This document shows, piece by piece, positions 27,796-35,659 of a DNA stretch of 64,000 bases (the stretch's first letter is position 1; each line of letters begins with the position of its first letter). Both the position numbers and the translations under genes were made by a program. The stretch comes from Clostridium facile (GTDB lineage Bacteria; Bacillota; Clostridia; Oscillospirales; Ruminococcaceae): NCBI RefSeq assembly GCF_014297275.1, contig NZ_JACOQK010000001.1, positions 2,666,001 to 2,730,000 of the forward strand. The letters are read 5' to 3'. The notes under the pieces were generated by a model, which was not told the DNA's origin, ran no database searches, and saw nothing but the letters and a program-made list of their open reading frames with translations.

Positions 27796-27804
27796 AATAA
27801 AAAT

Positions 27805-27833
27805 AGGTTCGGTGTTTTTTCCGAGCCTGTTTT
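27805..27833 (+). terminator. Weak terminator or attenuator after the ABC ATPase
   Basis: An 8-bp stem, AGGTTCGG (27805-27812) with CCGAGCCT (27821-27828, one wobble), then GTTTTA. The following glycosyltransferase has no clear promoter of its own, so some read-through is likely. Confidence 0.6.
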
Positions 27834-27897
27834 ACCAAACTGAGATCATAGGAGGATTGGGACAGGTATTTTTGGAAAATAACCTGTATGGTGTATT

Positions 27898-29712
27898 ATG
27901 AGTTTAAAGAGTTTTTTAAAAAATAATAGGCATACCAAACTATTGTATACAGGTTTGGCGAGCTGGAAAAATGATGGCATCCGGATGACATTAGCACGTA
28001 TGAGAATGCGGAAACACAGAATTTTAAATGAAAAAGAATATATGAAAAACTATCTTCCTTCCAAAGAACAATTGGAGAAAGAACGCAGGACAGTATTTGA
28101 CAAAGATATTACATTTAGTATTATTGTGCCATTATATAATACTCCTGTTGGATTTTTAAGGGAAATGATTCAGTCAGTGCAGGCTCAAACCTATTCCAAA
28201 TGGGAACTTTGTTTAGCGGATGGCAGTGATGACCAACACCCAGAAGTACGCCAGGTTTGTGAGCGGTTTGCTGCTAATGATTCCAGGATTCGCTATCAGA
28301 AATTAGAGAAAAACTATGGAATTCCTGGTAATACCAATGCTTGTTTGAAAATGGCAACTGGTAATTTTATTACCTTATTTGACCATGATGATATGTTGCA
28401 TCCTTCTGCTTTATTTGAAAATATGAAGGCAATTACAGAACAAGGCGCGGATTTTATTTATACCGATGAAATGGTATTTGAAGGTAGTATTGCCAATACC
28501 GTTTTAATTCACTTTAAACCTGACTTTTCCATTGATACCTTGCGTGGACATAACTATATTTGCCACTTAACTTCCTTTAGCAAAGAGTTGCAGGAAAAAG
28601 TAGGGTACTTCTCTGAAGATTATAATGGGAGCCAGGACTATGATATGATCTTGCGTTTGACAGAACAGGCTCAGAAAATTGTGCATATTCCAAAAGTAAT
28701 GTATTTTTGGAGAAGGCATTCTGGCTCTGTGGCAAGCGATGTCAGTGTAAAACCTTACTGTATGGTTTCCGCGAAAAAAGCGTTGGCAGACCACCTGGAA
28801 CGTGAGGGGCTGAAAGGGGAAGTAGTGGATTCCAGTATCCTCTCTACCTATAAAATTAATTATGAAATTGAAGGGACACCTTTGATTTCCATTATTATTG
28901 CGAATAAAGACCATATTGATGATTTGGATAAATGTCTGAAATCTATTTTTGAGAAAACAACTTATCCAAACTATGAAATTATCATTGTGGAAAACAATAG
29001 CGAAGTAAAAGAAACCTTCAGCTATTACGAACGAATGGAACGGGAGCATGACTGTGTACATGTTGTAAAATGGGATGGTATTTTTAACTACTCTGCCATT
29101 AACAATTTTGGTGTAAAACACAGTGAAGGTGATTACATATTGTTACTGAACAATGATATGGAAGTCATCACAGAAAATTGGCTGGAAGAAATGTTGATGT
29201 TTGTCCAGAGAAAAGATGTTGGAATTGCTGGAGCAAAACTATATTATCCTGACAATACCATCCAACACGCTGGAATTATTGTCGGTATTGGTGGCAGCGC
29301 AGGTCATGCCCATAAAGGGTTCCCTCGCAGTGATGGCGGTTATATCCATCGTTTGACCATTGCTCAGGATTTAAGTGGGGTTACAGGTGCTTGCCTAATG
29401 ACCAAACGTTCCGTTTGGGATGAAGTTGGTGGATTGGATGAAGAAAACTTTGTGGTTGCTTTTAACGATGTTGATTTCTGCTTACGTGTCCGCGAAGCAG
29501 GATATTTAGTGGTATTTACCCCTTATGCAGAACTTTACCACTATGAATCCAAGAGCCGTGGTTATGAGGATACTCCAGAAAAACAAAAACGTTTTGACAG
29601 GGAAAGAACTCGCCTACGGAAACGCTGGGCGAAAATCCTGGAAGAAGGGGACCCTTACTATAACCCTAACTTTACCTTGGACCGGGAAGATTTTTCTTTG
29701 AGAGACCGTTAA
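27898..29712 (+). CDS. Large glycosyltransferase with two GT2 domains
   Basis: 604 residues. After a basic N-terminal region, the first GT2 domain runs from about residue 76 (FSIIVPLYNTPV, then TLFDHDDM), and the second from about 322 (ISIIIANKD, then LLLNNDME), ending with the acceptor-side motif FNDVDFCLRV. Such tandem GT2 proteins build the repeating units of rhamnose-rich surface polysaccharides. The ATG at 27898 is the only plausible start because an in-frame stop lies 18 bases upstream. Its nearest AGGAGG is about 42 bases away, with a hairpin between. Confidence 0.9.
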   Translation: MSLKSFLKNNRHTKLLYTGLASWKNDGIRMTLARMRMRKHRILNEKEYMKNYLPSKEQLEKERRTVFDKDITFSIIVPLYNTPVGFLREMIQSVQAQTYSKWELCLADGSDDQHPEVRQVCERFAANDSRIRYQKLEKNYGIPGNTNACLKMATGNFITLFDHDDMLHPSALFENMKAITEQGADFIYTDEMVFEGSIANTVLIHFKPDFSIDTLRGHNYICHLTSFSKELQEKVGYFSEDYNGSQDYDMILRLTEQAQKIVHIPKVMYFWRRHSGSVASDVSVKPYCMVSAKKALADHLEREGLKGEVVDSSILSTYKINYEIEGTPLISIIIANKDHIDDLDKCLKSIFEKTTYPNYEIIIVENNSEVKETFSYYERMEREHDCVHVVKWDGIFNYSAINNFGVKHSEGDYILLLNNDMEVITENWLEEMLMFVQRKDVGIAGAKLYYPDNTIQHAGIIVGIGGSAGHAHKGFPRSDGGYIHRLTIAQDLSGVTGACLMTKRSVWDEVGGLDEENFVVAFNDVDFCLRVREAGYLVVFTPYAELYHYESKSRGYEDTPEKQKRFDRERTRLRKRWAKILEEGDPYYNPNFTLDREDFSLRDR

Positions 29713-29735
29713 GTATTAGAAAGAAGGCGTATTCC

Positions 29736-30236
29736 ATGTCAATTCAAATCAAGATTTGTAGTACACAAGAGGATGTAAAATTAATTGCTGCTTTAGCGGA
29801 TAAAATTTGGCACGAACATTTTACTCCGTTGATTGGTAAAGAACAAGTGGAGTATATGGTAGAAAAATTCCAAAGTGAGCAGGCAATTGGAGATGCTGTC
29901 AACCATCAAAATTACCGTTATTTTATGGCATTTGACGGAGACCGTTTGGTAGGGTACTGCGGTGTACAACCCCAGGAAAAAGAGCTGTTTTTAAGTAAAT
30001 TATATATGGATCAGGCTTATAGAAAGCGTGGCATCGCAAAAAGTTTACTGGAACAGGCAAAAATATATGCGAAAGAGTTGGGAAAACCGTCTATTTACCT
30101 CACTGTTAATAAAGGAAATAATGGTCCTATCGCAGCATATTTAAAAATGGGGTTTACCAATGATGAATCCATTGTAACTGATATTGGAAACGGCTTTGTA
30201 ATGGATGACTATATTATGCGTCTGCGTTTACAATAA
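29736..30236 (+). CDS. GNAT family N-acetyltransferase
   Basis: 166 residues. The acetyl-CoA motif with the Q/R-x-x-G-x-A loop appears as YRKRGIAKSLL at about residues 94-104, followed by LTVNKGN and AYLKMGF, as in GNAT enzymes. It begins 23 bases after the double glycosyltransferase with an AAGAAGG site. Its substrate is unknown; acetylation of a small molecule or protein are both possible. Confidence 0.9.
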   Translation: MSIQIKICSTQEDVKLIAALADKIWHEHFTPLIGKEQVEYMVEKFQSEQAIGDAVNHQNYRYFMAFDGDRLVGYCGVQPQEKELFLSKLYMDQAYRKRGIAKSLLEQAKIYAKELGKPSIYLTVNKGNNGPIAAYLKMGFTNDESIVTDIGNGFVMDDYIMRLRLQ

Positions 30237-30253
30237 ACACGTAGATGAGATAT

Positions 30254-30285
30254 AAAAGGCAGTGGATGTTCCATTGCCTTTTGCG
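30254..30285 (+). terminator. Intrinsic terminator after the GNAT gene
   Basis: A 13-bp stem (30254-30266 with 30270-30282, one wobble) with a 3-nt loop, ending in TTTT. It probably ends the glycan operon. Confidence 0.85.
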
Positions 30286-30299
30286 TTATGGAGGAATTG

Positions 30300-31160
30300 A
30301 TGGAATATCAAGTAAAAGATGGAAATTTAATCTTACATATCCCGGGTTTTTCTCTGGTTGACAGCTTGGATTGCGGTCAGTGTTTCCGGTTTGAGCAGTT
30401 GCCTGATGGCAGGGTTTGCGGTATGGCGGGAAACCATTTTTTATCTGCTTTCCAGCAAGGAGATCAAATTACCTTTGAACATATGGAAAAGCAGGAGTTT
30501 GAGTCCTTTTGGAAGGATTATCTGGATTTAGATACGGATTATCCAGCAATCCAAAAGGTGATTTGCCAAGACAAAACCATTGCTGCTGCTTGCGAATATG
30601 CGGGTGGTATCCACATTTTAAGGCAGGATAGTTGGGAAGCGCTGTGCAGTTTTATCCTCTCTCAAAACAATAATATTCCAAGGATTAAAGGAATTATTTC
30701 GCGGTTATGTGAGAATTTTGGGGAGAAAACAGAATATGGCTATGCCTTTCCCACATTACAACAGCTTTCTCAGTGTAATTTGGAGGATTTATCTGTATTA
30801 CGGGCTGGTTTCCGCGCAAAATATTTGTTGGATGCCATTCAAAAAATCAATTCTGGCGAAGTGGATTTGGAACGGGTACGCACTGCGGATTTTCCACAAG
30901 CGAAAGAGGAATTGTTGAAAATTTGCGGCGTTGGAACAAAAGTTGCGGATTGTGCGTTGCTGTTTGGATTTTACCGTTTAGAGTCTTTTCCAATTGATGT
31001 GTGGATGAAACGTGTAATGGAACATTTTTACCCTGATGGGTTTCCAGAATACGCAAAACCGTATGGTGGAATTGCCCAACAGTATTTGTTCCATTATATC
31101 CGTACTTGTCCAGATCAGATCCCAGATGAAATACGGAAAAAGCAGAAAAATGCCGGATAA
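30300..31160 (+). CDS. 8-oxoguanine DNA glycosylase (OGG1 type, HhH-GPD)
   Basis: 286 residues from the ATG at 30300, with GGAGG 5 nt upstream; the ATG at 30288 overlaps that site. The N-terminal part DSLDCGQCFRF is OGG-specific. The helix-hairpin-helix motif LKICGVGTKVADC carries the catalytic Lys, and PIDVWMKRVM holds the catalytic Asp. It removes oxidised guanine from DNA and nicks the abasic site. The gene sits between the glycan operon and greA and appears to be expressed alone. Confidence 0.93.
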   Translation: MEYQVKDGNLILHIPGFSLVDSLDCGQCFRFEQLPDGRVCGMAGNHFLSAFQQGDQITFEHMEKQEFESFWKDYLDLDTDYPAIQKVICQDKTIAAACEYAGGIHILRQDSWEALCSFILSQNNNIPRIKGIISRLCENFGEKTEYGYAFPTLQQLSQCNLEDLSVLRAGFRAKYLLDAIQKINSGEVDLERVRTADFPQAKEELLKICGVGTKVADCALLFGFYRLESFPIDVWMKRVMEHFYPDGFPEYAKPYGGIAQQYLFHYIRTCPDQIPDEIRKKQKNAG

Positions 31161-31186
31161 TCAGGTGTTTTTTGTGATTTGTTCGC

Positions 31187-31215
31187 TTGACAGAACCCCT
31201 TGAATTTTATATAAT
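31187..31215 (+). promoter_or_regulatory. Consensus sigma-A promoter of greA
   Basis: A perfect TTGACA (31187-31192), 17 bp, and a perfect TATAAT (31210-31215). greA starts 61 bases downstream. Confidence 0.93.
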
Positions 31216-31275
31216 ATAGGGTATTGTCAACAAGTTAATTTTTAATATAAAATAGATTTATTGGAGGTAGTCATT

Positions 31276-31752
31276 TTGGAAACGAAACAGACGATTTTGA
31301 CCAGTGAGGGTTTGGCGAGACTGGAAGAAGAATTAGAAGAGCTGAAAACGGTCAAACGTAAAGATGTAGCGGATAAAATTAAAGTTGCACTTTCTTTTGG
31401 CGACCTTTCTGAAAATAGTGAATATGATGAAGCAAAAAATGAGCAGGCGATTATTGAAGCAAGAATTGCCCAGCTGGATGCAATGCTAAAAAATGCGAAA
31501 GTTCTGGACGATGATGAAGTAACTACAGATAAAGTAAGCGTTGGTTCTAAAATCAGATTAAAAGATATTGAATTTGACGAAGAAGTAGAGTACTCTATTG
31601 TTGGTTCTACCGAAGCCAATCCGGATGAAGGAAAAATCTCGGATGAATCTCCAATCGGAAAAGGCTTAATGGGCCGTAGTGTTGGGGATGTTGTAGAGAT
31701 TGAGGTTCCATCCGGAATGATTGAATTTGAGATTTTGGAAATTTCAAAATAG
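31276..31752 (+). CDS. greA: Transcription elongation factor GreA
   Basis: 158 residues from a TTG at 31276, with GGAGG 8 nt upstream; this matches the usual GreA length and N-terminus. The N-terminal coiled coil (about 1-75) carries the acidic tip motif DLSENSEYDEAK, which reaches the RNA polymerase catalytic site and stimulates cleavage of backtracked RNA. The C-terminal FKBP-like domain (about 80-158) binds polymerase and includes SPIGKGLMG. The greA-lysS pairing is common in Firmicutes. Confidence 0.96.
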   Translation: METKQTILTSEGLARLEEELEELKTVKRKDVADKIKVALSFGDLSENSEYDEAKNEQAIIEARIAQLDAMLKNAKVLDDDEVTTDKVSVGSKIRLKDIEFDEEVEYSIVGSTEANPDEGKISDESPIGKGLMGRSVGDVVEIEVPSGMIEFEILEISK

Positions 31753-31766
31753 GGTGAAGAACGTCC

Positions 31767-31801
31767 GGTGGTTAGCTATAATACTGCTAACCACCTTTTA
31801 T
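31767..31801 (+). terminator. Hairpin between greA and lysS
   Basis: A perfect 10-bp stem (31767-31776 with 31786-31795) followed by TTTTATT. It looks like an intrinsic terminator with partial read-through into lysS, since no separate lysS promoter is seen. Confidence 0.8.
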
Positions 31802-31835
31802 TCAGGAATAACAGAAAAATAATATGGAGGTAATT

Positions 31836-33332
31836 ATGGCGAACAACGAGAATCGTACTGAACAAGTACAGGATTTAAACGAACTGTTGCAGATTCGACG
31901 TGACAAGCTGACAGAATTGCAGGAAAATGGACAAAATCCTTTTGAAATTACCAAATACGATGTGACAGCACATTCGAAAGAAATTATTGAAAATTTTGAT
32001 TGCTTTGAAGGAAAAACTGTTTCGATTGCAGGTAGGATGATGTCCAAACGTGTCATGGGGAAAGCAAGCTTTGCCCACTTTCGGGATAATGACGGTTTAA
32101 TCCAATCCTATATCCGGAAAGATGAAGTAGGCGAGGACGTTTACCTGGGCTTTAAGAAAATGGATATCGGGGATATTGTAGGAATTGAAGGTACTGTTTT
32201 CCGCACACAGCATGGGGAAGTTTCCATTCGTGCACAGAAATTGGTGCTGCTGTCTAAAAGCCTGCTTCCTTTGCCAGAAAAATTCCATGGTTTAAAGGAT
32301 ATGGATACAAGATACCGCCAACGCTATGTTGATTTAATTGTAAACCCAGAAGTAAAAGATACTTTTGTAAAACGCAGTAAAATCATTACAGAAATCAGAA
32401 GATTCCTGGATGGGGAACAATTCTTGGAAGTAGAAACTCCAGTATTACATACGATTGCCGGAGGCGCTACAGCACGTCCATTTATCACCCACCACAACGC
32501 ACAGAACATGGATATGTATATGCGTATCGCGTTAGAGCTCCATTTAAAACGTTTGATTGTCGGTGGTTTTGAACGTGTTTATGAATTGGGCCGTGTATTC
32601 CGCAATGAAGGGATGGATACAAAGCACAATCCAGAATTCACTCTGTTAGAATTATATCAGGCATATACAGATTATGAAGGTATGATGAACCTGACAGAAA
32701 ATCTGATCCGCACAGTGGCACAAAATGTATTGGGGACAACCACTTTGGTATACGGCGACCAGGAGATTGATTTAGGCAAGCCATTTGAACGTATCTCCAT
32801 GACTGATGTGGTCAAAAAATATAGTGGAGTTGACTTTAACGAAATTACTACTTTGGAACAAGCCCGTGCGGTGGCGAAAGAACATCATATTGAATATGAA
32901 GAACGCCATATGATTGGAGATATTTTAAACCTGTTCTTTGATGAATATGCGGAAAAGAATCTGGTACAGCCAACCTTTGTAACCGATTATCCAGTTGAAA
33001 TTTCCCCACTGGCGAAGAAAAAGCCATCAAATCCAAAATTAACTGAACGTTTTGAGCTGTTTATTTTGGGTAGGGAACATGCAAATGCATTCTCTGAATT
33101 GAATGACCCAATCGACCAGAAAGAACGTTTTGAGCATCAGGTGGAATTGAAAAAAGCTGGAGATGATGAAGCTGGCGATATGGACACTGACTATATCACT
33201 GCTTTGGAATATGGTATGCCACCAACAGGCGGCTTGGGAATTGGAATTGACCGTTTGGTAATGCTGTTGACCAATAGTGAAAGCATCCGTGATGTATTGT
33301 TATTCCCGACTATGAAGCCATTAAGCGAATAA
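31836..33332 (+). CDS. lysS: Lysyl-tRNA synthetase (class II)
   Basis: 498 residues from the ATG at 31836 with GGAGG at 6 nt; an earlier in-frame ATG overlaps the ribosome site. An N-terminal OB-fold anticodon-binding domain (about 55-150) precedes the class II catalytic core. Motif 2 appears as FRNEGMDTKHNPEFT, and motif 3 as GGLGIGIDRLVM. RPFITHHN contacts lysine and adenylate. It charges tRNA-Lys. Confidence 0.98.
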   Translation: MANNENRTEQVQDLNELLQIRRDKLTELQENGQNPFEITKYDVTAHSKEIIENFDCFEGKTVSIAGRMMSKRVMGKASFAHFRDNDGLIQSYIRKDEVGEDVYLGFKKMDIGDIVGIEGTVFRTQHGEVSIRAQKLVLLSKSLLPLPEKFHGLKDMDTRYRQRYVDLIVNPEVKDTFVKRSKIITEIRRFLDGEQFLEVETPVLHTIAGGATARPFITHHNAQNMDMYMRIALELHLKRLIVGGFERVYELGRVFRNEGMDTKHNPEFTLLELYQAYTDYEGMMNLTENLIRTVAQNVLGTTTLVYGDQEIDLGKPFERISMTDVVKKYSGVDFNEITTLEQARAVAKEHHIEYEERHMIGDILNLFFDEYAEKNLVQPTFVTDYPVEISPLAKKKPSNPKLTERFELFILGREHANAFSELNDPIDQKERFEHQVELKKAGDDEAGDMDTDYITALEYGMPPTGGLGIGIDRLVMLLTNSESIRDVLLFPTMKPLSE

Positions 33333-33381
33333 TGACATGAGCCTTATTGCAAATAAGCAATTATAGAAAAAACAGATAATG

Positions 33382-33426
33382 AAAAAAGCCCCTTATGGTT
33401 TTTATATTACCATAGGGGACTTTTTT
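33382..33426 (+). terminator. Intrinsic terminator of lysS
   Basis: A 13-bp stem with one mismatch (AAGCCCCTTATGG against CCATAGGGGACTT) and a TTTTTT tail, about 50 bases past the stop. The remaining roughly 200 bases up to the uracil permease leader are AT-rich with a TATAAT-like element near 33576-33581. Confidence 0.85.
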
Positions 33427-33625
33427 GTGTTATAGAATCATTCTCCCATAAAAGTTGAAAAGATCGGATTTAAATAAAAAGAATCTTGTCATTTTATACA
33501 AGAAAAGGTGAAATTTTTTATCGCTATAAATTAGAATAAATCATGAATTGAGGTTTTTTGTTGCATCTTGTTATGTTATAATAAAAAGAACGGTCACTAA
33601 GGCTGGCTGAAAAAAGGAAAATAAA

Positions 33626-33703
33626 ATGAAAAAGTGCAATTTTTATTATAATTGTGCGAATAAGGAGGAATTTGATTGGCTGAAAGAAAGATTATTCAGG
33701 TAG
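33626..33703 (+). CDS. Possible 25-residue leader peptide overlapping the uracil permease start
   Basis: The ATG at 33626 is preceded by AAGGAAA at about 5 nt. The frame runs 25 codons (start MKKCNFYYNC) and stops at 33703, so it covers the permease ribosome site and overlaps the permease start by 28 bases in another frame. Translation through here would affect permease initiation. It could equally be chance; it has no known family. Confidence 0.3.
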   Translation: MKKCNFYYNCANKEEFDWLKERLFR

Positions 33704-35025
33704 AAGACAAAGTCCCGATGAAGTTGATGGTTCCGCTGAGTATTCAGCACATGTTTGCCATGTTTGGCGCTTCAGTGCTGGTTCCATTTATGTTTGGGAT
33801 TAATCCGGCAATTGTACTACTTACCAACGGTATCGGTACATTGCTGTTTATTCTAATTACCAAAGGGAAAGCTCCAGCTTATTTAGGATCTAGTTTTGCC
33901 TTTTTAGCTCCAGCGGGGTTGGTAATTGATAAATGGGGATATTCCTACGCCCTTGGTGGATTTGTGGTTGTGGGGCTGTGTGGATGTCTATTAGCTTTTA
34001 TCATTTATAAATTTGGAACGAAATGGATTGATATTGTACTCCCTCCAGCTGCTATGGGGCCGGTCGTTGCTTTAATCGGATTAGAATTGGCAGGAAGTGC
34101 GGCATCTAATGCGGGAATTTTGGCGACGACATCTTATAACATTGTAGATCAGGCAAAAGGGCTATATGAGCAGGTTGTAACCCCCGTAGCAATGAATAAC
34201 ATGATTGTATTCTTAATTACTTTGGGTGTTGCAGTATTTGGAAATGTGTTGTTCCGCAAATTTTTTGCTGTTATCCCAATTTTAATTGCAATTGTGGTAG
34301 GCTATATTGCCGCTATCATTTTTGGGGTAATTGATATGGCAACGATTCAGGAAGCAATCGCAACTCCAATTTTTACATTACCCGAATTCCAACTACCTCA
34401 TTTTGATCCACAGGCAATTTTGATTATTTTACCAGTTATTCTGGTTATTGCGTCAGAACATATTGGCCATCAGGTTGTAACCAGCAAGATTGTTGGGCGT
34501 GATTTGTTAAAAAATCCAGGATTACATCGTTCATTATTTGCAGATAATTTTTCTACCATGTTGTCCGGTTTGGTGGGGTCTGTTCCTACTACCACATATG
34601 GAGAAAATATCGGTGTTATGGCGATGACTAAAGTGTATTCTGTCCGTGTTATTGGTGGGGCAGCAGTATTATCCATTTTATGTTCCTTTATTGGCCCTAT
34701 GTCCGCTTTAATCAATACTATTCCAGGGCCAGTAATTGGTGGGATTTCTTTCTTGCTGTACGGAATGATTGGTACTTCCGGTATCCGTATTTTAGTGGAC
34801 TCTAAAGTGGACTACGGAAAGAGCAGAAACCTTACCTTGACATCGGTTGTATTTGTGACAGGTTTATCTGGCGCTGCGGTTCAGCTCGGCAATGTGGAGT
34901 TGAAAGGTATGGTGCTAGCATGTATTGTTGGTATGATATTATCCCTGCTGTTCTATATTTTTGATAAATTAAAATTGACCAACGATAGAGAGGAAGAACA
35001 GTCCGCTGAAAATCCAGAGAAATAA
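33676..35025 (+). CDS. Uracil permease (NCS2 family)
   Basis: 449 residues from a TTG at 33676 with AAGGAGG 7 nt upstream. About 14 membrane segments are visible. QHMFAMFGASVLVPFMFG at the N-terminus, the SEHIGHQ segment in helix 8, and TTYGENIGVMAMT around helix 10 are the substrate-binding signature of UraA/PyrP-type uracil transporters. It imports uracil for pyrimidine salvage. The gene is alone; no PyrR-type attenuator was recognised in the leader. Confidence 0.95.
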   Translation: MAERKIIQVEDKVPMKLMVPLSIQHMFAMFGASVLVPFMFGINPAIVLLTNGIGTLLFILITKGKAPAYLGSSFAFLAPAGLVIDKWGYSYALGGFVVVGLCGCLLAFIIYKFGTKWIDIVLPPAAMGPVVALIGLELAGSAASNAGILATTSYNIVDQAKGLYEQVVTPVAMNNMIVFLITLGVAVFGNVLFRKFFAVIPILIAIVVGYIAAIIFGVIDMATIQEAIATPIFTLPEFQLPHFDPQAILIILPVILVIASEHIGHQVVTSKIVGRDLLKNPGLHRSLFADNFSTMLSGLVGSVPTTTYGENIGVMAMTKVYSVRVIGGAAVLSILCSFIGPMSALINTIPGPVIGGISFLLYGMIGTSGIRILVDSKVDYGKSRNLTLTSVVFVTGLSGAAVQLGNVELKGMVLACIVGMILSLLFYIFDKLKLTNDREEEQSAENPEK

Positions 35026-35042
35026 ATATCTTTATAAAATTA

Positions 35043-35080
35043 TTGAACACCTGCTATTCTATTAGTAGGTGTTCAATATT
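35043..35080 (+). terminator. Intrinsic terminator of the uracil permease
   Basis: A 14-bp stem (35043-35056 with 35063-35076, one mismatch) with a 6-nt loop, then a T/A-rich tail. Confidence 0.85.
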
Positions 35081-35091
35081 ATTTTAACAAG

Positions 35092-35135
35092 ATAAAACCT
35101 GCTATGAAACGAAACATTCATAGAGCAGGTTTTAT
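35092..35135. terminator. Second hairpin after the uracil permease
   Basis: ATAAAACCTGCTATG (35092-35106) pairs with 35119-35135 with one bulged base and a 12-nt loop. A/T flanks make it terminator-like in both directions. Between here and the XRE gene (35136-35352) I see only AT-rich sequence. Confidence 0.65.
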
Positions 35136-35352
35136 ATAATGATAAAGGTTCTAAATTGAGTACTTATAATTTAGCAATGAGATTTATTTGCAGAAGAAAT
35201 AGAGTACTTCTTTTAGAATTTTCAAAAACAACTAATTTATTGATGGTTGTTTTGTTAACAGAAACTTGAGTGATATCTACTTAACTGGTTGTTTAAGTAT
35301 TTCAAAGAAGTGTCATTTAGAAATTTATAAGATTGGCAATAATGGAGGTAAT

Positions 35353-35577
35353 ATGTACTATCCACGATTAAAAGATTTAAGGGAAGACCATGATTTAAAA
35401 CAAAAGGAAGTTGCGGCAATTTTGGGGATTGACCAAAGGGTATACAGCAATTATGAAACAGGGAAAAGGGAAATCCCAACTCGGTTTGTGATCCAACTTG
35501 CGGAGTTTTACCATACCAGTACGGATTATATTTTGGGGCGGACAACGCTGATTACACCTTATCCATACAAAAAATAA
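35353..35577 (+). CDS. Small XRE-family DNA-binding regulator
   Basis: 74 residues from the ATG at 35353, with GGAGG 5 nt upstream; an upstream in-frame extension lacks a ribosome site. It is a single Cro/CI-type helix-turn-helix: LKDLREDHDLKQKEVAAILGIDQRVYSNYETGKREIP, where the recognition helix is about residues 28-37. There is no sensor or oligomerisation domain, so it is an autonomous repressor of the chromosomal XRE type. Target genes are unknown; the neighbours on both sides are transcribed separately. Confidence 0.88.
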   Translation: MYYPRLKDLREDHDLKQKEVAAILGIDQRVYSNYETGKREIPTRFVIQLAEFYHTSTDYILGRTTLITPYPYKK

Positions 35578-35599
35578 AAGCCACCATATGGTGGCTTTT
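35576..35599. terminator. Bidirectional terminator between the XRE gene and the rhamnosidase
   Basis: A perfect 24-base palindrome (arms AAAAGCCACCAT and ATGGTGGCTTTT) that overlaps the XRE stop. It sits between two convergent genes. Confidence 0.85.
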
Positions 35600-35659
35600 A
35601 TGAGTATTAGACCTTTCAACGGATGAATTGGAAGGTATTTGTAAGAGAAAATAATATCA

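Noticed and set aside
33540..33675. PyrR-type attenuator before the uracil permease
   Set aside because: No PyrR binding loop or terminator/antiterminator pair could be found; the leader only holds a weak GCAAT/ATTG hairpin and the short frame.
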